This document shows, piece by piece, positions 49,622-59,565 of a stretch of DNA of 64,000 nucleotides. How positions within the stretch are numbered: position 1 is the stretch's first letter; each line of letters starts with the position of its first letter. Origin of the DNA: Enterococcus dispar ATCC 51266. GTDB taxonomy: Bacteria > Bacillota > Bacilli > Lactobacillales > Enterococcaceae. The notes beneath the pieces were generated by a model. The model saw nothing but the letters and a program-made list of their open reading frames with translations, made no database searches and was not told where the DNA came from. A program made the position numbers and the translations under genes. The stretch spans positions 246,351-310,350 of the forward strand of contig NZ_KE136354.1 in assembly GCF_000406945.1 (NCBI RefSeq), written 5' to 3'.

Positions 49622-49693
49622 TGGGGTATAGCCAAGCGGTAAGGCAAGGGACTTTGACTCCCTCATGCGTTGGTTCGAATCCAGCTACCCCAG
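49622..49693 (+). tRNA. tRNA-Gln (TTG anticodon)
   Basis: 72 bases. TGGGGTA pairs with TACCCCA (49686-49692), the usual weak first pair of tRNA-Gln. The anticodon loop ACTTTGACT shows TTG, and the T arm reads GGTTCGAATCC. CCA is not encoded. It lies one base after tRNA-Tyr, in the same transcript. Confidence 0.97.
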
Positions 49694-49701
49694 TTTTTTA
49701 G

Positions 49702-49731
49702 CACATCTTCTCGTGAAGATGTGTTTTTTTT
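49702..49731 (+). terminator. Terminator of the tRNA pair
   Basis: CACATCTTC (49702-49710), TCGT loop, GAAGATGTG (49715-49723), then eight Ts. Confidence 0.92.
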
Positions 49732-50015
49732 GTAGTTAAAGAGATTATAGGATTTCACAAGAAATAGCCGATATCCAGAAGCCTTACTTGCGGGCAGAAG
49801 GAGATCGTTCAGCTTTTCTTGTTGGCAATGGCTTTTTTAATGCAGGCAAGTGGTGTTGTCATTTTTTTCTATCCTTTTCAATTAGCAGAAAATATCGTTT
49901 TTAAATTTACTAAATGTTACTAAATAAATTGACGTTCTTCTTTACCACAGCTATACTAAATATGAGATTGAAAAGGCTTTTAGTCTATTTAGAAAAAACT
50001 AAAGGAGCGGTGGCA
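49732..50015. other. Gap with possible membrane-protein remnant
   Basis: After the tRNA terminator lies the third copy of the TAAAGAGATTATAGG motif. Further on, a frame ending at 49923 encodes hydrophobic residues (LFLLAMAFLMQASGVVIFFY) as if from the first helix of a YczE/YitT-like membrane protein, but there is no long continuation. It may be a decayed gene fragment; the evidence is weak. Confidence 0.3.
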
Positions 50016-51005
50016 ATGGCAACAGTTGAAAAGTTAACGAGTCAAGCATGGGATACTTATTATGAAGTGAAAAATGAAAATGGAGTAATTTTAGGATTAC
50101 ATCCTTTTGGCGCACGCGCGATATCATTAGCATTACCAGTTGATGAGGGGATGCGCGATATATTAGTTGGCTGCAAGAACCTAGTGGATTACAAAGAAAA
50201 TAGCTATTATAACGCGGCCATTGGTCCGGTCGCCGGTCGAATTGCAGGCGCTCATTTTGAATTAGAGGGTAGCCATTATAAAACAGAGGCTAACCAAAAA
50301 GGCAATACATTACATGGTGGTTTTGAAGGGTTTGACCGACGAGAATGGTCAGCAGAACCTTTTACAACTGAAAAAAAAGCAGGTGTCGTTTTTACCTTGA
50401 AAGATCCCGACGGCTATCATGGTTTTCCAGGTAATTTAGTTGCTAAAGTAACTTATACACTATCTGATGATAATCATTATAGTTTCCAATTTGAAGCAAC
50501 AACGGATAAACCAACGCTATTTAACCCCACCAATCACGGCTACTATAATTTAACCGGTACACCAAGTAATGCTATCGATGAACATATTTTACAAATCAAT
50601 GCCAACTTTGTCGCAGAAACAAATGATGATGTTACCACTACTGGTAATAAGGTAGCCGTGGCTGGTACAAAATTTGATTTTGTTCGGGGGACTAAGATTG
50701 GAGCGACATTATTAGATGATCCATTTTTAATTGAAGCGAATGTATCTAATGCTCTAACTTTAACTGCACCTGATGGAAAAGTGTCCTTAACTCTGGTAAC
50801 CCAGGCTCCTGCTGTCGTGATTTATACTACAGGTCAAGGGGAAGTGGGAACACAGATGAATACTGGGGTTATGACAAATCACGGTGCTGTCGCTATTGAA
50901 CCTCAAGGTGTTCCAGGCACAGAGCTTTACCCACAATTTGGAAATATTACGTTGACACCAGAGAAAAAATATTCCATGATGAGTACTTTTAAACTTACTT
51001 TCTAA
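50016..51005 (+). CDS. galM: Aldose 1-epimerase (galactose mutarotase)
   Basis: 329 residues from the ATG at 50016, with AAAGGAGCGG upstream. It interconverts alpha and beta anomers of sugars such as galactose. GPVAGRIAGAHFELEG (about 69-84), LHGGFEGFDRREW (about 98-110), the catalytic histidine in NPTNHGYYNL (about 170-179) and the catalytic glutamate in AIEPQGVPG (about 294-302) are all there. It is monocistronic, away from any gal or lac genes. Confidence 0.93.
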   Translation: MATVEKLTSQAWDTYYEVKNENGVILGLHPFGARAISLALPVDEGMRDILVGCKNLVDYKENSYYNAAIGPVAGRIAGAHFELEGSHYKTEANQKGNTLHGGFEGFDRREWSAEPFTTEKKAGVVFTLKDPDGYHGFPGNLVAKVTYTLSDDNHYSFQFEATTDKPTLFNPTNHGYYNLTGTPSNAIDEHILQINANFVAETNDDVTTTGNKVAVAGTKFDFVRGTKIGATLLDDPFLIEANVSNALTLTAPDGKVSLTLVTQAPAVVIYTTGQGEVGTQMNTGVMTNHGAVAIEPQGVPGTELYPQFGNITLTPEKKYSMMSTFKLTF

Positions 51006-51023
51006 TGGACAATACATCTTAGT

Positions 51024-51055
51024 AACCTCACTAGAAATTTTTAGTGAGGTTTTTA
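51024..51055 (+). terminator. Terminator of galM
   Basis: AACCTCACTA (51024-51033) pairs with TAGTGAGGTT (51042-51051), then Ts. Confidence 0.9.
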
Positions 51056-51056
51056 C

Positions 51057-51112
51057 TTGACCATTTTCGTTTACAGTTGTAAACTTAAAAAGAAGTTGAG
51101 ATTACATTTGTA
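51057..51112 (+). promoter_or_regulatory. cop promoter with two cop boxes
   Basis: TTGACC (51057-51062), 17 bases, TAAACT (51080-51085). TACAGTTGTA (51072-51081) and TACATTTGTA (51103-51112) match the CopY box TACANNTGTA and lie 31 bases apart, one over the -10 and one just downstream. This is the two-box layout of the E. hirae cop operon. Confidence 0.92.
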
Positions 51113-51128
51113 AACGAGGTGAGAAGTA

Positions 51129-51584
51129 ATGACATTAGAACCTGTCAAGATTAGTGATGCAGAATGGGAAGTTATGCGGGTTTTGTGGACGCTGAATGCC
51201 GCAACGGCTCATGAAATTGCTGAAATTTTAGCCGATAAAATGGATTGGAAATTGGCGACGGTTAAAACCCTCTTAGGGCGTTTAAGTAAAAAAGAGGTTA
51301 TTTATAGTGAAGCGGATGGGAAGAAGTTTATCTATTATCCGAAGGTTTCAGAAACAGAAACTGTTCGCAGTGCGACTGAAAATCTGTTTTCTCATATTTG
51401 TGCCAAAAAGATTGGTTCAACTATTGCAGATTTGATCGATGATGCCCAGTTAACAGCACAAGATATAACTGCAATTCAAGCTGCTTTAGCTGCAAAAACG
51501 CCGGTAGCCAGTATCGCCTGCAATTGTATTCCGGGGCAATGTGAATGCGGAACCCATCAAGTAAAAAAACAAATGAAAAAATAA
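51129..51584 (+). CDS. copY: Copper-responsive repressor CopY
   Basis: 151 residues. The N-terminal BlaI/MecI-type winged helix ([13 protein letters not shown] about 7-19; [13 protein letters not shown] about 42-54) binds the cop boxes. The C terminus has CxCxxxxCxC (Cys131, 133, 138, 140), the site where Cu(I) displaces zinc and releases DNA. It heads the copYZAB operon and represses it. Confidence 0.96.
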   Translation: MTLEPVKISDAEWEVMRVLWTLNAATAHEIAEILADKMDWKLATVKTLLGRLSKKEVIYSEADGKKFIYYPKVSETETVRSATENLFSHICAKKIGSTIADLIDDAQLTAQDITAIQAALAAKTPVASIACNCIPGQCECGTHQVKKQMKK

Positions 51585-51608
51585 TGATTAAGAAAAGAGG
51601 AAATAAAA

Positions 51609-51818
51609 ATGAAACAAACATTTAATATTAGTGGTATGAGTTGTGAACACTGTGTAGCTCGAGTAGAAGGTACAATTAATGCTTTACCGGGAGTAAAAAA
51701 AGTCAAAGTTAATTTAAAGAAAAATAATGGTGTGGTGAAGTATGACGATAGTCAATTAACGAATGACAAAATTATTGAAGCAGTCACGGCCGCAGGTTAT
51801 CCAACTGAGGTGGCCTAA
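51609..51818 (+). CDS. copZ: Copper chaperone CopZ
   Basis: 69 residues, one heavy-metal-associated domain. GMSCEHC (Cys12, Cys15) binds Cu(I), and the KKVKVNLKK surface is basic, as in the CopZ that delivers copper to CopY. AAGAGGAAA precedes the ATG. The stop overlaps the copA ATG. Confidence 0.95.
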   Translation: MKQTFNISGMSCEHCVARVEGTINALPGVKKVKVNLKKNNGVVKYDDSQLTNDKIIEAVTAAGYPTEVA

Positions 51819-54010
51819 TGAATAATGAGCAAGTCGCAACATTTGTTATTACCGGAATGACGTGTGCCAATTGCTCAGCTCGGGTTGAAAAAGAATTAAA
51901 CGCTCAACCGGGTGTGGCACAAGCTACTGTCAATTTGGCAACTGAAAAAGCTACTGTCCAATTTAAAGAAACAACCGCTGAAGTTTTAATTAAAAGTGTT
52001 GAAAATATTGGTTACGGTGCTATCTTAGATGACGAAGCCCATCAACAACAAGTAGCCGAAAAAAAACAAGCGCAGATTAAAAAAATGCAACGGGATTTAA
52101 TTCTTAGTGTCGTTTTAGTCACCCCTTTAATGCTGGCGATGATTGCAATGTTACTTGGGGTTAATGCTTCGTGGGTGCATTTTTTTCATCTCCCTATTGT
52201 ACAATTAATTTTGGTTACACCCATTCAATTTGGGGTTGGATTGCGCTTTTATAAAGGTGCATATCACGCTTTAAAAACGAAAGCACCCAATATGGATGTT
52301 TTAGTTTCTTTAGGAACAACCGCAGCTTTTCTTTTAAGTTTTTATAATGGCTTTTTAGGAGGAAACCCTCATGAGCTGTATTTTGAAAGCAGTGGGATGA
52401 TTATTGCTTTAATTTTATTAGGAAAATATCTGGAAACCACTGCGAAAAATAAAACCAGTTCAGCAATTAAACAATTAATGCAGTTACAAGCCAAAACTGC
52501 TCGCGTTTTAAATGAAGATGGTAGTCAAAGTGAAGTGGCTATTGAAGCTGTGACAAAGGCAATGAAAGTTGTTATTTTCCCCGGGGAACAAATTCCAGTT
52601 GATGGTTTAGTTGTGAGTGGAAAGACAACTGTAGATGAAAGTATGCTAACAGGCGAGAGCATGCCAGTTGAAAAAGTGGTAAACAGTACAGTTTTTGGCG
52701 GTACGGTGAATAATAATGGCCAATTAGTCATTCAAACTTTGAAAGTTGGCAATGAAACGGTTTTAGCACGAATTATTCGCATGGTTGAAGATGCGCAAGG
52801 TCAAAAAGCCCCAATCCAACAAATTGCGGACAGAATTTCAGCAGTGTTTGTTCCCAGCGTTTTAGCAATTGCTATGGTAACATTAATTGTAACGGGACTT
52901 GTGAGTGGAAACTGGCAAGCAGCTTTGATTCATAGCGTGGCTGTACTCGTTATTGCTTGTCCTTGTGCGTTGGGTCTAGCTACACCGACGGCTATTATGG
53001 TAGGAACTGGCTTAGGAGCCAAAAATGGTATCTTAATTAAAGGCGGGGCGGTTTTAGAACAAGCTGCGCAATTAAATGCGATTGTTTTAGATAAAACAGG
53101 GACAATTACAAAAGGAAAACCTACTGTAACAAATTTGCATATAGCAGATGAAAATTTATTAACAACGTTAGTTAGTTTAGAAGCAGCCTCTGAACATCCT
53201 TTGGCAGCAGCAATCGTCCATTATGGTGAAGAAAAAAATATAACGCCATTGACTATTAAGCATTTTGAAGCTCTTCCAGGTTTAGGAATTAAAGGACAAG
53301 TGAATGGTAAAACTTATTTTGTCGGCAATCCCAAACTTATGGTAGATAAAGTCGATAAGGAAAACTACCTTATGAAACTAGAGCAATGGACAAAAGAAGG
53401 AAAGACTGTCATGTTGCTGTCAGATGAAAAAACAGTTCTAGGTGCAGTAGCTGTAGCAGATGAAATCAAACCAACTTCAAAAACAGCAATCAAAACATTA
53501 CAAAATCACGGTATTGCTGTCTATATGTTAACTGGCGATAACAAAGCCGCCGCAGAATATATTGGGCATCAAGTAGGTATTGCGGCTACCAATATTTTTG
53601 CTGAAGTAATGCCAGCTGAAAAATCAGCCAAAGTGGCAGAATTACAACAAAAAGGTGCATTGGTTGGTATGGTAGGCGATGGAATCAATGATGCGCCTGC
53701 TCTTGCCTTGGCTGATGTGGGTATTGCCATGGGAAGCGGGACAGACATTGCCATGGAAACAGCAGATATAACTTTGATTCATAGCGATTTAAGTTATTTG
53801 GATCAAATGCTGCAATTGTCAAAAGCCACCATTAAAAAGATTAAGCAAAATCTATTCTGGGCGTTTGTCTACAACACAATCGGGATTCCTTTTGCTGCTT
53901 TAGGATTTTTAAATCCAATTATAGCCGGGGGTGCGATGGCTTTTAGTTCAGTTAGTGTTTTATTGAACTCACTTAGTCTCAATCGATTAAAACTAGAAAA
54001 GAGGGAGTAG
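51818..54010 (+). CDS. copA: Copper P1B-type ATPase CopA
   Basis: 730 residues, close to the 727 of E. hirae CopA. One N-terminal metal domain (GMTCANC, about 13-19), eight membrane helices, the intramembrane Cys-Pro-Cys at 381-383, the phosphorylated Asp425 in DKTGT, the HP motif in SEHPLAAA (about 464-471) and GDGINDAP (about 621-628). This is a P1B-1 pump for Cu(I). It overlaps copZ by one base and copB follows at once. Confidence 0.96.
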   Translation: MNNEQVATFVITGMTCANCSARVEKELNAQPGVAQATVNLATEKATVQFKETTAEVLIKSVENIGYGAILDDEAHQQQVAEKKQAQIKKMQRDLILSVVLVTPLMLAMIAMLLGVNASWVHFFHLPIVQLILVTPIQFGVGLRFYKGAYHALKTKAPNMDVLVSLGTTAAFLLSFYNGFLGGNPHELYFESSGMIIALILLGKYLETTAKNKTSSAIKQLMQLQAKTARVLNEDGSQSEVAIEAVTKAMKVVIFPGEQIPVDGLVVSGKTTVDESMLTGESMPVEKVVNSTVFGGTVNNNGQLVIQTLKVGNETVLARIIRMVEDAQGQKAPIQQIADRISAVFVPSVLAIAMVTLIVTGLVSGNWQAALIHSVAVLVIACPCALGLATPTAIMVGTGLGAKNGILIKGGAVLEQAAQLNAIVLDKTGTITKGKPTVTNLHIADENLLTTLVSLEAASEHPLAAAIVHYGEEKNITPLTIKHFEALPGLGIKGQVNGKTYFVGNPKLMVDKVDKENYLMKLEQWTKEGKTVMLLSDEKTVLGAVAVADEIKPTSKTAIKTLQNHGIAVYMLTGDNKAAAEYIGHQVGIAATNIFAEVMPAEKSAKVAELQQKGALVGMVGDGINDAPALALADVGIAMGSGTDIAMETADITLIHSDLSYLDQMLQLSKATIKKIKQNLFWAFVYNTIGIPFAALGFLNPIIAGGAMAFSSVSVLLNSLSLNRLKLEKRE

Positions 54011-54012
54011 TG

Positions 54013-56262
54013 ATGAAAGACTCAAAAGAGATGAATGAAAAGATGCCTCATCATAATGAAGATGAAAAGAAGATGGTGCAGATGACCCATGAACATCATC
54101 AAATGGGAAAAAATACAGATAAACTACAAGATTCTGATTCGTATAACAACAATAGTGAGGCAGACAAAGATAGTACACACGACATGGCTCCGATGGCACA
54201 CGATTCTGCAGAGCATGAAATGCATCACGATATGCACCATGATATGAGCCATAAAGGACACAATATGAATCATATGGATCACGAGATGAGTGGAATGGAT
54301 CATTCTATGCATATGGGCAATTTTAAGCAGAAATTTTGGCTTTCCTTAGTCTTAGCAATTCCTATTATTTTACTTTCACCTATGATGGGAGTTAATTTGC
54401 CTTTTCAATTCACTTTTCCAGGTTCAGATTATGTTGTTCTAATTTTAGCGACAATCCTATTTGTTTATGGTGGTCAACCATTTTTAAGTGGGGCCAAAAT
54501 GGAACTACAAATGAAAAATCCAGCCATGATGACTTTAATTGCAATGGGGATTTCTGTTTCTTACATTTATAGTCTTTATGCCTTTATTGCCAATCACTTT
54601 TTAAACACTAAACATGTAATGGACTTTTTCTGGGAATTGGCCACTTTAATTGTGATTATGTTATTGGGGCATTGGATTGAAATGAACGCTGTCAGCAATG
54701 CTAGCAGTGCGCTAAAAAAATTGGCAGAATTATTACCGGATACAGTAACTCGGATTCACGACAATGGTAAAGAAGAAAAAATTTCCCTCCAAGAAGTACA
54801 TGAGGGGGATACTTTAATTGTCCGTGCAGGGGATAAAATGCCTACAGACGGTTTGATTTTAAAAGGTGAAACTACTGTGGATGAATCAGCTGTAACAGGA
54901 GAATCGCGAGGGGTGGTTCGTAAAACTGGAGATCAAGTGATTGGTGGTTCTGTTAATGGAGATGGCACCATTAACATTAAAGTGACCGGTACCGGTGAAA
55001 ATGGCTATTTAGCCAAAGTAATGAAGATGGTAAAAGATGCTCAAGCCAAAAAGTCACACTTGGAAGCTTTATCGGATAAAGTAGCCAAATGGCTGTTTTA
55101 TGTTGCACTAACTGCCGGCGTTTTGGCTTTTGTGGCGTGGTTAATCGCAGCTGATCTGCCGACTGCTTTAGATCGTATGGTAACAGTTTTTGTGATTGCC
55201 TGTCCCCATGCTCTAGGCTTAGCGATTCCACTAGTAGTAGCACGCTCAACTTCTTTAGCGGCTCAAAATGGATTGTTGCTAAAAAATCGTAATGCAATTG
55301 AAAATACTTATGATTTAGATACGATACTCTTAGATAAAACCGGCACGTTAACTGAAGGCACTTTTGCGGTTACTGGTGTTGAAATGTTGGCAACAGACTG
55401 GCAAAAAGATGCAGCCTTACAATATATTGGTGCTTTGGAAAAAAATGCAAATCATCCAATTGCTACAGGGATTATGAAATATATCAATGCTGAAAAAATT
55501 GAAGTACCAAATAGTCATGACCTGAAAAATATAGCAGGTGTGGGCTTGTCTGGAATGGTAGCAGATCATCATCTTTTGATTGCAAACGATAAAGAACTAA
55601 CCAAGCGTAGTCTATCTGTTCCAAAAGAAACACTAGCACCGTATTTAGCACAGGGAAATACAATCAGCTATTTATTTGTCGATGATAAATTAATCGCGCT
55701 AATCGCTTTAGGTGATAAGGTAAAACCTGAAGCAAAACAATTTATCCAAGCTTTAAAAGATCGAGGAGTAGAACCTGTGATGTTAACCGGTGACAATCAA
55801 GAAGCTGCCTCGGCCGTAGCCAATTATTTGGGTATTGATAATTTTCATGCAGGTTTGTTACCAGATGGTAAAGAAAAAATTGTCAGTGAAATGACAAAAT
55901 CTGGTAAAAAAGTGGCCATGGTTGGGGATGGTATTAACGATGCACCCGCCCTTGCCCGTGCTACAGTGGGGATTGCCATTGGTGCCGGGACAGATGTTGC
56001 TATTGATTCAGCCGATGTGGTGTTAACCAATAGTAACCCGGAAGATATTTTACATTTCTTGGATTTATCCAAACAAACGCGCAATAAAATGATTCAAAAT
56101 CTATGGTGGGGAGCGGGATATAATATTATCGCAATTCCTTTGGCTGCTGGAATTTTGGCTCCAGTTGGCATTATTTTAAGTCCAGCTGTAGGGGCGATAC
56201 TAATGTCGCTTAGTACCGTGATTGTAGCTATTAATGCGATGACTTTAAAAATAAAAAAATAG
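54013..56262 (+). CDS. copB: Copper P1B-type ATPase CopB (CPH type)
   Basis: 749 residues from the ATG at 54013, six bases after GAGGGAG; a GTG at 54010 overlaps the copA stop. Instead of a Cys domain, the N-terminal 100 residues are rich in His and Met (HDMHHDMSHKGHNMNH style), as in E. hirae CopB. The membrane motif is Cys-Pro-His (397-399), Asp441 in DKTGT is the phosphorylation site, and GDGINDAP is present. It exports copper, and in E. hirae also silver. It completes copYZAB and is followed by a terminator. Confidence 0.96.
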   Translation: MKDSKEMNEKMPHHNEDEKKMVQMTHEHHQMGKNTDKLQDSDSYNNNSEADKDSTHDMAPMAHDSAEHEMHHDMHHDMSHKGHNMNHMDHEMSGMDHSMHMGNFKQKFWLSLVLAIPIILLSPMMGVNLPFQFTFPGSDYVVLILATILFVYGGQPFLSGAKMELQMKNPAMMTLIAMGISVSYIYSLYAFIANHFLNTKHVMDFFWELATLIVIMLLGHWIEMNAVSNASSALKKLAELLPDTVTRIHDNGKEEKISLQEVHEGDTLIVRAGDKMPTDGLILKGETTVDESAVTGESRGVVRKTGDQVIGGSVNGDGTINIKVTGTGENGYLAKVMKMVKDAQAKKSHLEALSDKVAKWLFYVALTAGVLAFVAWLIAADLPTALDRMVTVFVIACPHALGLAIPLVVARSTSLAAQNGLLLKNRNAIENTYDLDTILLDKTGTLTEGTFAVTGVEMLATDWQKDAALQYIGALEKNANHPIATGIMKYINAEKIEVPNSHDLKNIAGVGLSGMVADHHLLIANDKELTKRSLSVPKETLAPYLAQGNTISYLFVDDKLIALIALGDKVKPEAKQFIQALKDRGVEPVMLTGDNQEAASAVANYLGIDNFHAGLLPDGKEKIVSEMTKSGKKVAMVGDGINDAPALARATVGIAIGAGTDVAIDSADVVLTNSNPEDILHFLDLSKQTRNKMIQNLWWGAGYNIIAIPLAAGILAPVGIILSPAVGAILMSLSTVIVAINAMTLKIKK

Positions 56263-56275
56263 AATAACAAGAAAG

Positions 56276-56312
56276 CTGCACATCATTTTTTTCGTGATGT
56301 TGCAGTTTTTTT
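56276..56312 (+). terminator. Terminator of the cop operon
   Basis: CTGCACATCA (56276-56285) pairs with TGATGTTGCAG (56295-56305) with one mismatch, then seven Ts. Confidence 0.82.
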
Positions 56313-56394
56313 GTACGTTTTTTGAATTTGTAAGTTCAATTAAGCAGTGGTACGCAAAAAAATGAAGATTAAAAAAAGAGAGGAAAAATCGTGA

Positions 56395-56420
56395 CAGTAT
56401 ATACTTTGTAGTATATACTA
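56395..56420 (+). promoter_or_regulatory. Candidate GntR/UTRA operator 1
   Basis: Two copies of the self-complementary decamer AGTATATACT (56396-56405 and 56410-56419) lie four bases apart, just before the YitT-type gene. The 26-base unit from CAGTATA to TATACTA has the same length and ends as a site at 59484-59509 before the glycosylasparaginase gene. The nearby GntR/UTRA protein is the obvious binder. Confidence 0.6.
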
Positions 56421-56448
56421 AATGTCGAGAGGAATCTGGAGGTGTTTT

Positions 56449-57294
56449 ATGCAACAGCAACGAATAAAAAAAGGACTAATCGCCATTTTATACGCTTTTT
56501 TATCAACTATTGCATTAAATATGTTTTGGATACCAGGCAAAATATATGCGAGTGGTATCACGGGCACAGCGCAGCTTTTATCACAAGTGTTGGCAGATAA
56601 GTTACACTTTGATTTTTCTATTCCGTTACTGGTCTTATTTTTTAATATCCCATTGTTAGCGGTTGCAGCTAAAGCGATTGATCGTGAATTTACTTTGTTT
56701 ACAATTTTTGCTGTTGTTTTAACCTCTATTATGATGAAAATAATACCGGTCGTCAACTTATCAACAGATCCGGTGATTTGTGCGGTTTTTGGTGGTGTTC
56801 TTCATGGTTTCTCCGTGGGTCTCACGCTAAATAGCGATTTTTCGACGGGAGGATTAGATATTCTCGGCATTTTAGTTAAAAAAGCAACCGGTCGCAGTAT
56901 TGGTTCGTTTTTTATTTTTTATAATGTGACGTTGCAAATCTTTGCTGGTTTAATATATGGTTTCCCCTATGCTTTTTATAGTGCTGTTTCCTTTTTTATT
57001 AGTGGGCGTATGGTCGATTATGTGAATGCCAAACAAAAACGAGTGCAAGTGATGATAGTAACTGAAAAAGCATCCTTGTTAACAGGTGTTTTGCAAAGTT
57101 ATTTTCAACGAGGGATTACAGTAATTAATAATGTTGAAGGTGGATTTGACCACCAGCAAAGAAAATTATTATTATTAGTTATCTCTAAGCGGGAACTAAA
57201 AGCAGTAGAAAAAGTGATTGCTGATTTTGATCAGCACGCTTTTATTAGTGTAGCATCAGGGGTAAGCGCCAACCGCACCTTTTATGAGTGGTAA
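56449..57294 (+). CDS. YitT-family membrane protein (DUF161/DUF2179)
   Basis: 281 residues from the ATG at 56449, preceded by TGGAGGTG; an in-frame ATG at 56422 lacks a site. Five or six membrane helices occupy residues 1-200 (ALNMFWIPGKIYASGITGTAQL near 24-45 and DFSTGGLDILGILVKKATG near 130-148 are family stretches). A cytoplasmic DUF2179 domain (about 200-280, VQVMIVTEKASLLTGVL) follows. The transported compound of the family is unknown. The GntR gene starts 15 bases on, and the operator-like repeat lies before it, so it belongs to the same regulon. Confidence 0.87.
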   Translation: MQQQRIKKGLIAILYAFLSTIALNMFWIPGKIYASGITGTAQLLSQVLADKLHFDFSIPLLVLFFNIPLLAVAAKAIDREFTLFTIFAVVLTSIMMKIIPVVNLSTDPVICAVFGGVLHGFSVGLTLNSDFSTGGLDILGILVKKATGRSIGSFFIFYNVTLQIFAGLIYGFPYAFYSAVSFFISGRMVDYVNAKQKRVQVMIVTEKASLLTGVLQSYFQRGITVINNVEGGFDHQQRKLLLLVISKRELKAVEKVIADFDQHAFISVASGVSANRTFYEW

Positions 57295-57309
57295 GAAAGT
57301 AGGGAAAAG

Positions 57310-58026
57310 ATGAAAAAACAAGCAGTATTTGAAGAGATTGCCGCAGAAATTGCGCAACGTGTCGGAAATGGAATCTATGTTACGAGTCAAAAACTACCTT
57401 CTGAGTATGATTTAGCAGAAGAATTTCAATGTAGCCGTCTAACTGTCCGAAAAGCAGTAGATTTATTGATTAAACAAAACATTTTGATGAAAGAAAAAGG
57501 CAAAGGTACATATGTCATGAAACAACCCAAAATTCAAAGTGGTTCCGGCGGTTTACAAAGTTTTACCGAGACTGCTAAAGCACAAGGGAAAACGACGCGT
57601 ACTGAAATCTTACATTTTGAAACGGTTACCCACTTACCCGAGAAAATTTATCAGGCTTTTGGCGCCTATGCAAATGAAGAAATTGTTTATTTGGTAAGAC
57701 GACGCTATTTTGATGAAGAGCCTATGACAATTGAAAATTTATATATCTTAAAGCGCTATCTAGGGGATTGTACAAAAGAACAATTACGCGCTTCTTTGTA
57801 TCAAGTGATTGAACAACATATCGAAATTGGCTATTCTCATCAAGAAGTCGAAGCGGTAAAAGTCACACCGGATTTAGCAAAATTATTGGAAGTGGCAACA
57901 GATGAACCTTTACTGCTCGTTCATTCGATGACATATTCTCCTTCTGCAAAGCCAATCTTGTATGATACTTCTTTTTATCGTGCCGATAAATATACTTTTA
58001 AGAATACTTTAGTAAGACAAAAATAG
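57310..58026 (+). CDS. GntR-family regulator with UTRA domain
   Basis: 238 residues. The winged helix spans about 5-70 (KLPSEYDLAEEFQCSRLTVRKAVDLL), and the UTRA effector domain about 90-235 (LVRRRYFDEEPMTIENLYI is typical). UTRA domains commonly bind phosphorylated sugars such as GlcNAc-6-phosphate, which fits the neighbouring PTS and glycosylasparaginase. It probably represses the two operator sites at 56395 and 59484 and lets go when the imported phosphosugar binds. AGGGAAAAG precedes the ATG, and the dipeptidase follows after 34 bases. Confidence 0.92.
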   Translation: MKKQAVFEEIAAEIAQRVGNGIYVTSQKLPSEYDLAEEFQCSRLTVRKAVDLLIKQNILMKEKGKGTYVMKQPKIQSGSGGLQSFTETAKAQGKTTRTEILHFETVTHLPEKIYQAFGAYANEEIVYLVRRRYFDEEPMTIENLYILKRYLGDCTKEQLRASLYQVIEQHIEIGYSHQEVEAVKVTPDLAKLLEVATDEPLLLVHSMTYSPSAKPILYDTSFYRADKYTFKNTLVRQK

Positions 58027-58060
58027 TATTTAAATAATTTTGAAAAAGGAGATTAAAAAG

Positions 58061-59362
58061 ATGGATGAAGTTAATAAACTCATTGAGGAAAACTGGCCTG
58101 ATTTGTTAAAAGTTTTGCAACAAGTCATGCAAGTTCCCAGTGTTAAAGGAAAACCTGAATTAAATGCACCTTATGGGATTGAACCGCGGCGTGTCGTTGA
58201 TTTGGTTTTGGATTTAGGCAAATCATATGGGTTTAAAACAGGTATAGTAAATAATGCTGTGGGGTATGTTCAGTGGGGAGAAGATGAAGACTATATCGGA
58301 GTGTTAGGACATCTAGATGTCGTTCCAGCTGGAAATGGTTGGGACTTTCCACCTTTTGATTTAAGTGAAAAAGACGGACGCTTTTATGGTCGCGGTATTT
58401 TGGATAATAAGGGGCCTATCATGAGTTGTTTTTATGCGCTAAAACTGCTAAAAGATGCCGGTTTTAAACCACAAAAAACGATTCGAATTATGTTTGGAAC
58501 CGATGAAGAAAGTGGGATGTCTGATATTCCCCAATACTTAGCCAAAGAAAAACCACCTGTTTTTGGTTTTACTCCCGATTGTAAATATCCGGTGGTTTAC
58601 GGCGAGCGTGGAATTGTAAATATCCAAATAGCAACAAATTTTAAAGCTGAAGAATTAAAGGTATTAGGGGAGTTTAAAGGCGATCAAGCCAGAGATCACG
58701 TTCCAGATGAATTGAGCGTTACTGTAAACCAAAATGAAGTGACTGTAAAAGGAAAACGTGCGCCTTCAAATGCGCCTGAATTAGGCGTGAATGCCATTGT
58801 TTTATTAGCAGAAAAACTCACAAAAGAAAATGACTTAAGTGTCGCGTTAAAGCAATACTTTACTTGGTTAACCAAGGTATTAAAAGACCAACATTATGGT
58901 GAAGGTCTTGGTTTAGCACTGTCCGATGAAGATTCGGGAAAATTAATTTTAACCCCAGTTATTTTACAAAAAAATAGCGAAGGTTTGTCATTGGAAATTG
59001 CTTTTCGCTATCCTGTTTCGTCTACTCAAGAAGAAGTCGTAGCCGGTGTGTTAAAACAAGTACCAAAAAATTCCACTGTAAATATTGTTCGCAGTTTACC
59101 CGGAATTCGTCACAAAAAAGATTCACCTGAAATTGAAAAGTTATCCGCTATTTATGCGAAAGTAACCGGTAATGATAGCCGTCCTGTAACGACTACCGGG
59201 GCTACTTATGCGCGGAAAATGCCTAATATCTTAGCTTTTGGTCCTTCATTTCCCGGGCAAAAAGGAATCGCCCATAATGCCAATGAGTACATGGATGTCA
59301 GTGATTTAAAAATGAACTTGGAAATTTATCTTCGCAGTATTCAAGCGCTGTTAAGCAAATAG
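58061..59362 (+). CDS. M20-family dipeptidase (PepV-like)
   Basis: 433 residues from the ATG at 58061 (AAAGGAG upstream; the TTG at 58040 has none). Zinc ligands lie in GVLGHLDVVPAGNGW (about 79-93), the bridging aspartate in GRGILDNKGP (about 115-124), the catalytic glutamates in GTDEESGMSD (about 149-158), and a late histidine in GIAHNANEYMD (about 405-415). This matches PepV/Sapep-type enzymes that remove the N-terminal residue of dipeptides, with the lid-insert in the middle. Its place after the GntR gene suggests it processes small peptides or amino-acid conjugates brought in by this regulon. A terminator follows. Confidence 0.9.
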   Translation: MDEVNKLIEENWPDLLKVLQQVMQVPSVKGKPELNAPYGIEPRRVVDLVLDLGKSYGFKTGIVNNAVGYVQWGEDEDYIGVLGHLDVVPAGNGWDFPPFDLSEKDGRFYGRGILDNKGPIMSCFYALKLLKDAGFKPQKTIRIMFGTDEESGMSDIPQYLAKEKPPVFGFTPDCKYPVVYGERGIVNIQIATNFKAEELKVLGEFKGDQARDHVPDELSVTVNQNEVTVKGKRAPSNAPELGVNAIVLLAEKLTKENDLSVALKQYFTWLTKVLKDQHYGEGLGLALSDEDSGKLILTPVILQKNSEGLSLEIAFRYPVSSTQEEVVAGVLKQVPKNSTVNIVRSLPGIRHKKDSPEIEKLSAIYAKVTGNDSRPVTTTGATYARKMPNILAFGPSFPGQKGIAHNANEYMDVSDLKMNLEIYLRSIQALLSK

Positions 59363-59373
59363 GTAAAGAAAAG

Positions 59374-59403
59374 ACTAGGGAGGATTTTTTCCTAGTTTTT
59401 TTT
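59374..59403 (+). terminator. Terminator after the dipeptidase gene
   Basis: ACTAGG (59374-59379) pairs with CCTAGT (59391-59396), followed by eight Ts. Confidence 0.75.
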
Positions 59404-59426
59404 GGGGAAAAATAAGCAGCAAGAAA

Positions 59427-59442
59427 TTGAAAACGCTTTTAA
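59427..59442 (+). promoter_or_regulatory. Candidate cre (CcpA) site
   Basis: TTGAAAACGCTTTTAA (59427-59442) fits the catabolite-response consensus WTGNNARCGNWWWCAW with one mismatch. It lies about 40 bases before the operator-like site of the asparaginase-PTS operon and would give glucose repression. Confidence 0.55.
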
Positions 59443-59483
59443 AAAATGATAAAAGGATAAAAAAATTGAGATAAATTAAAAAA

Positions 59484-59509
59484 CAGTATAGACATACTGG
59501 TATATACTA
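59484..59509 (+). promoter_or_regulatory. Candidate GntR/UTRA operator 2
   Basis: The 26 bases from CAGTATA (59484-59490) to GTATATACTA (59500-59509) share both ends, spacing and most positions with the site at 56395-56420. A TATAGA at 59487-59492 could be the -10, with TTGAGA 15 bases upstream, so a bound repressor would block the promoter. Confidence 0.6.
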
Positions 59510-59565
59510 TATAGAATATACACAAGTAAGAAAACGCTATACTGATTATATAGGAGGAAAAGAGT

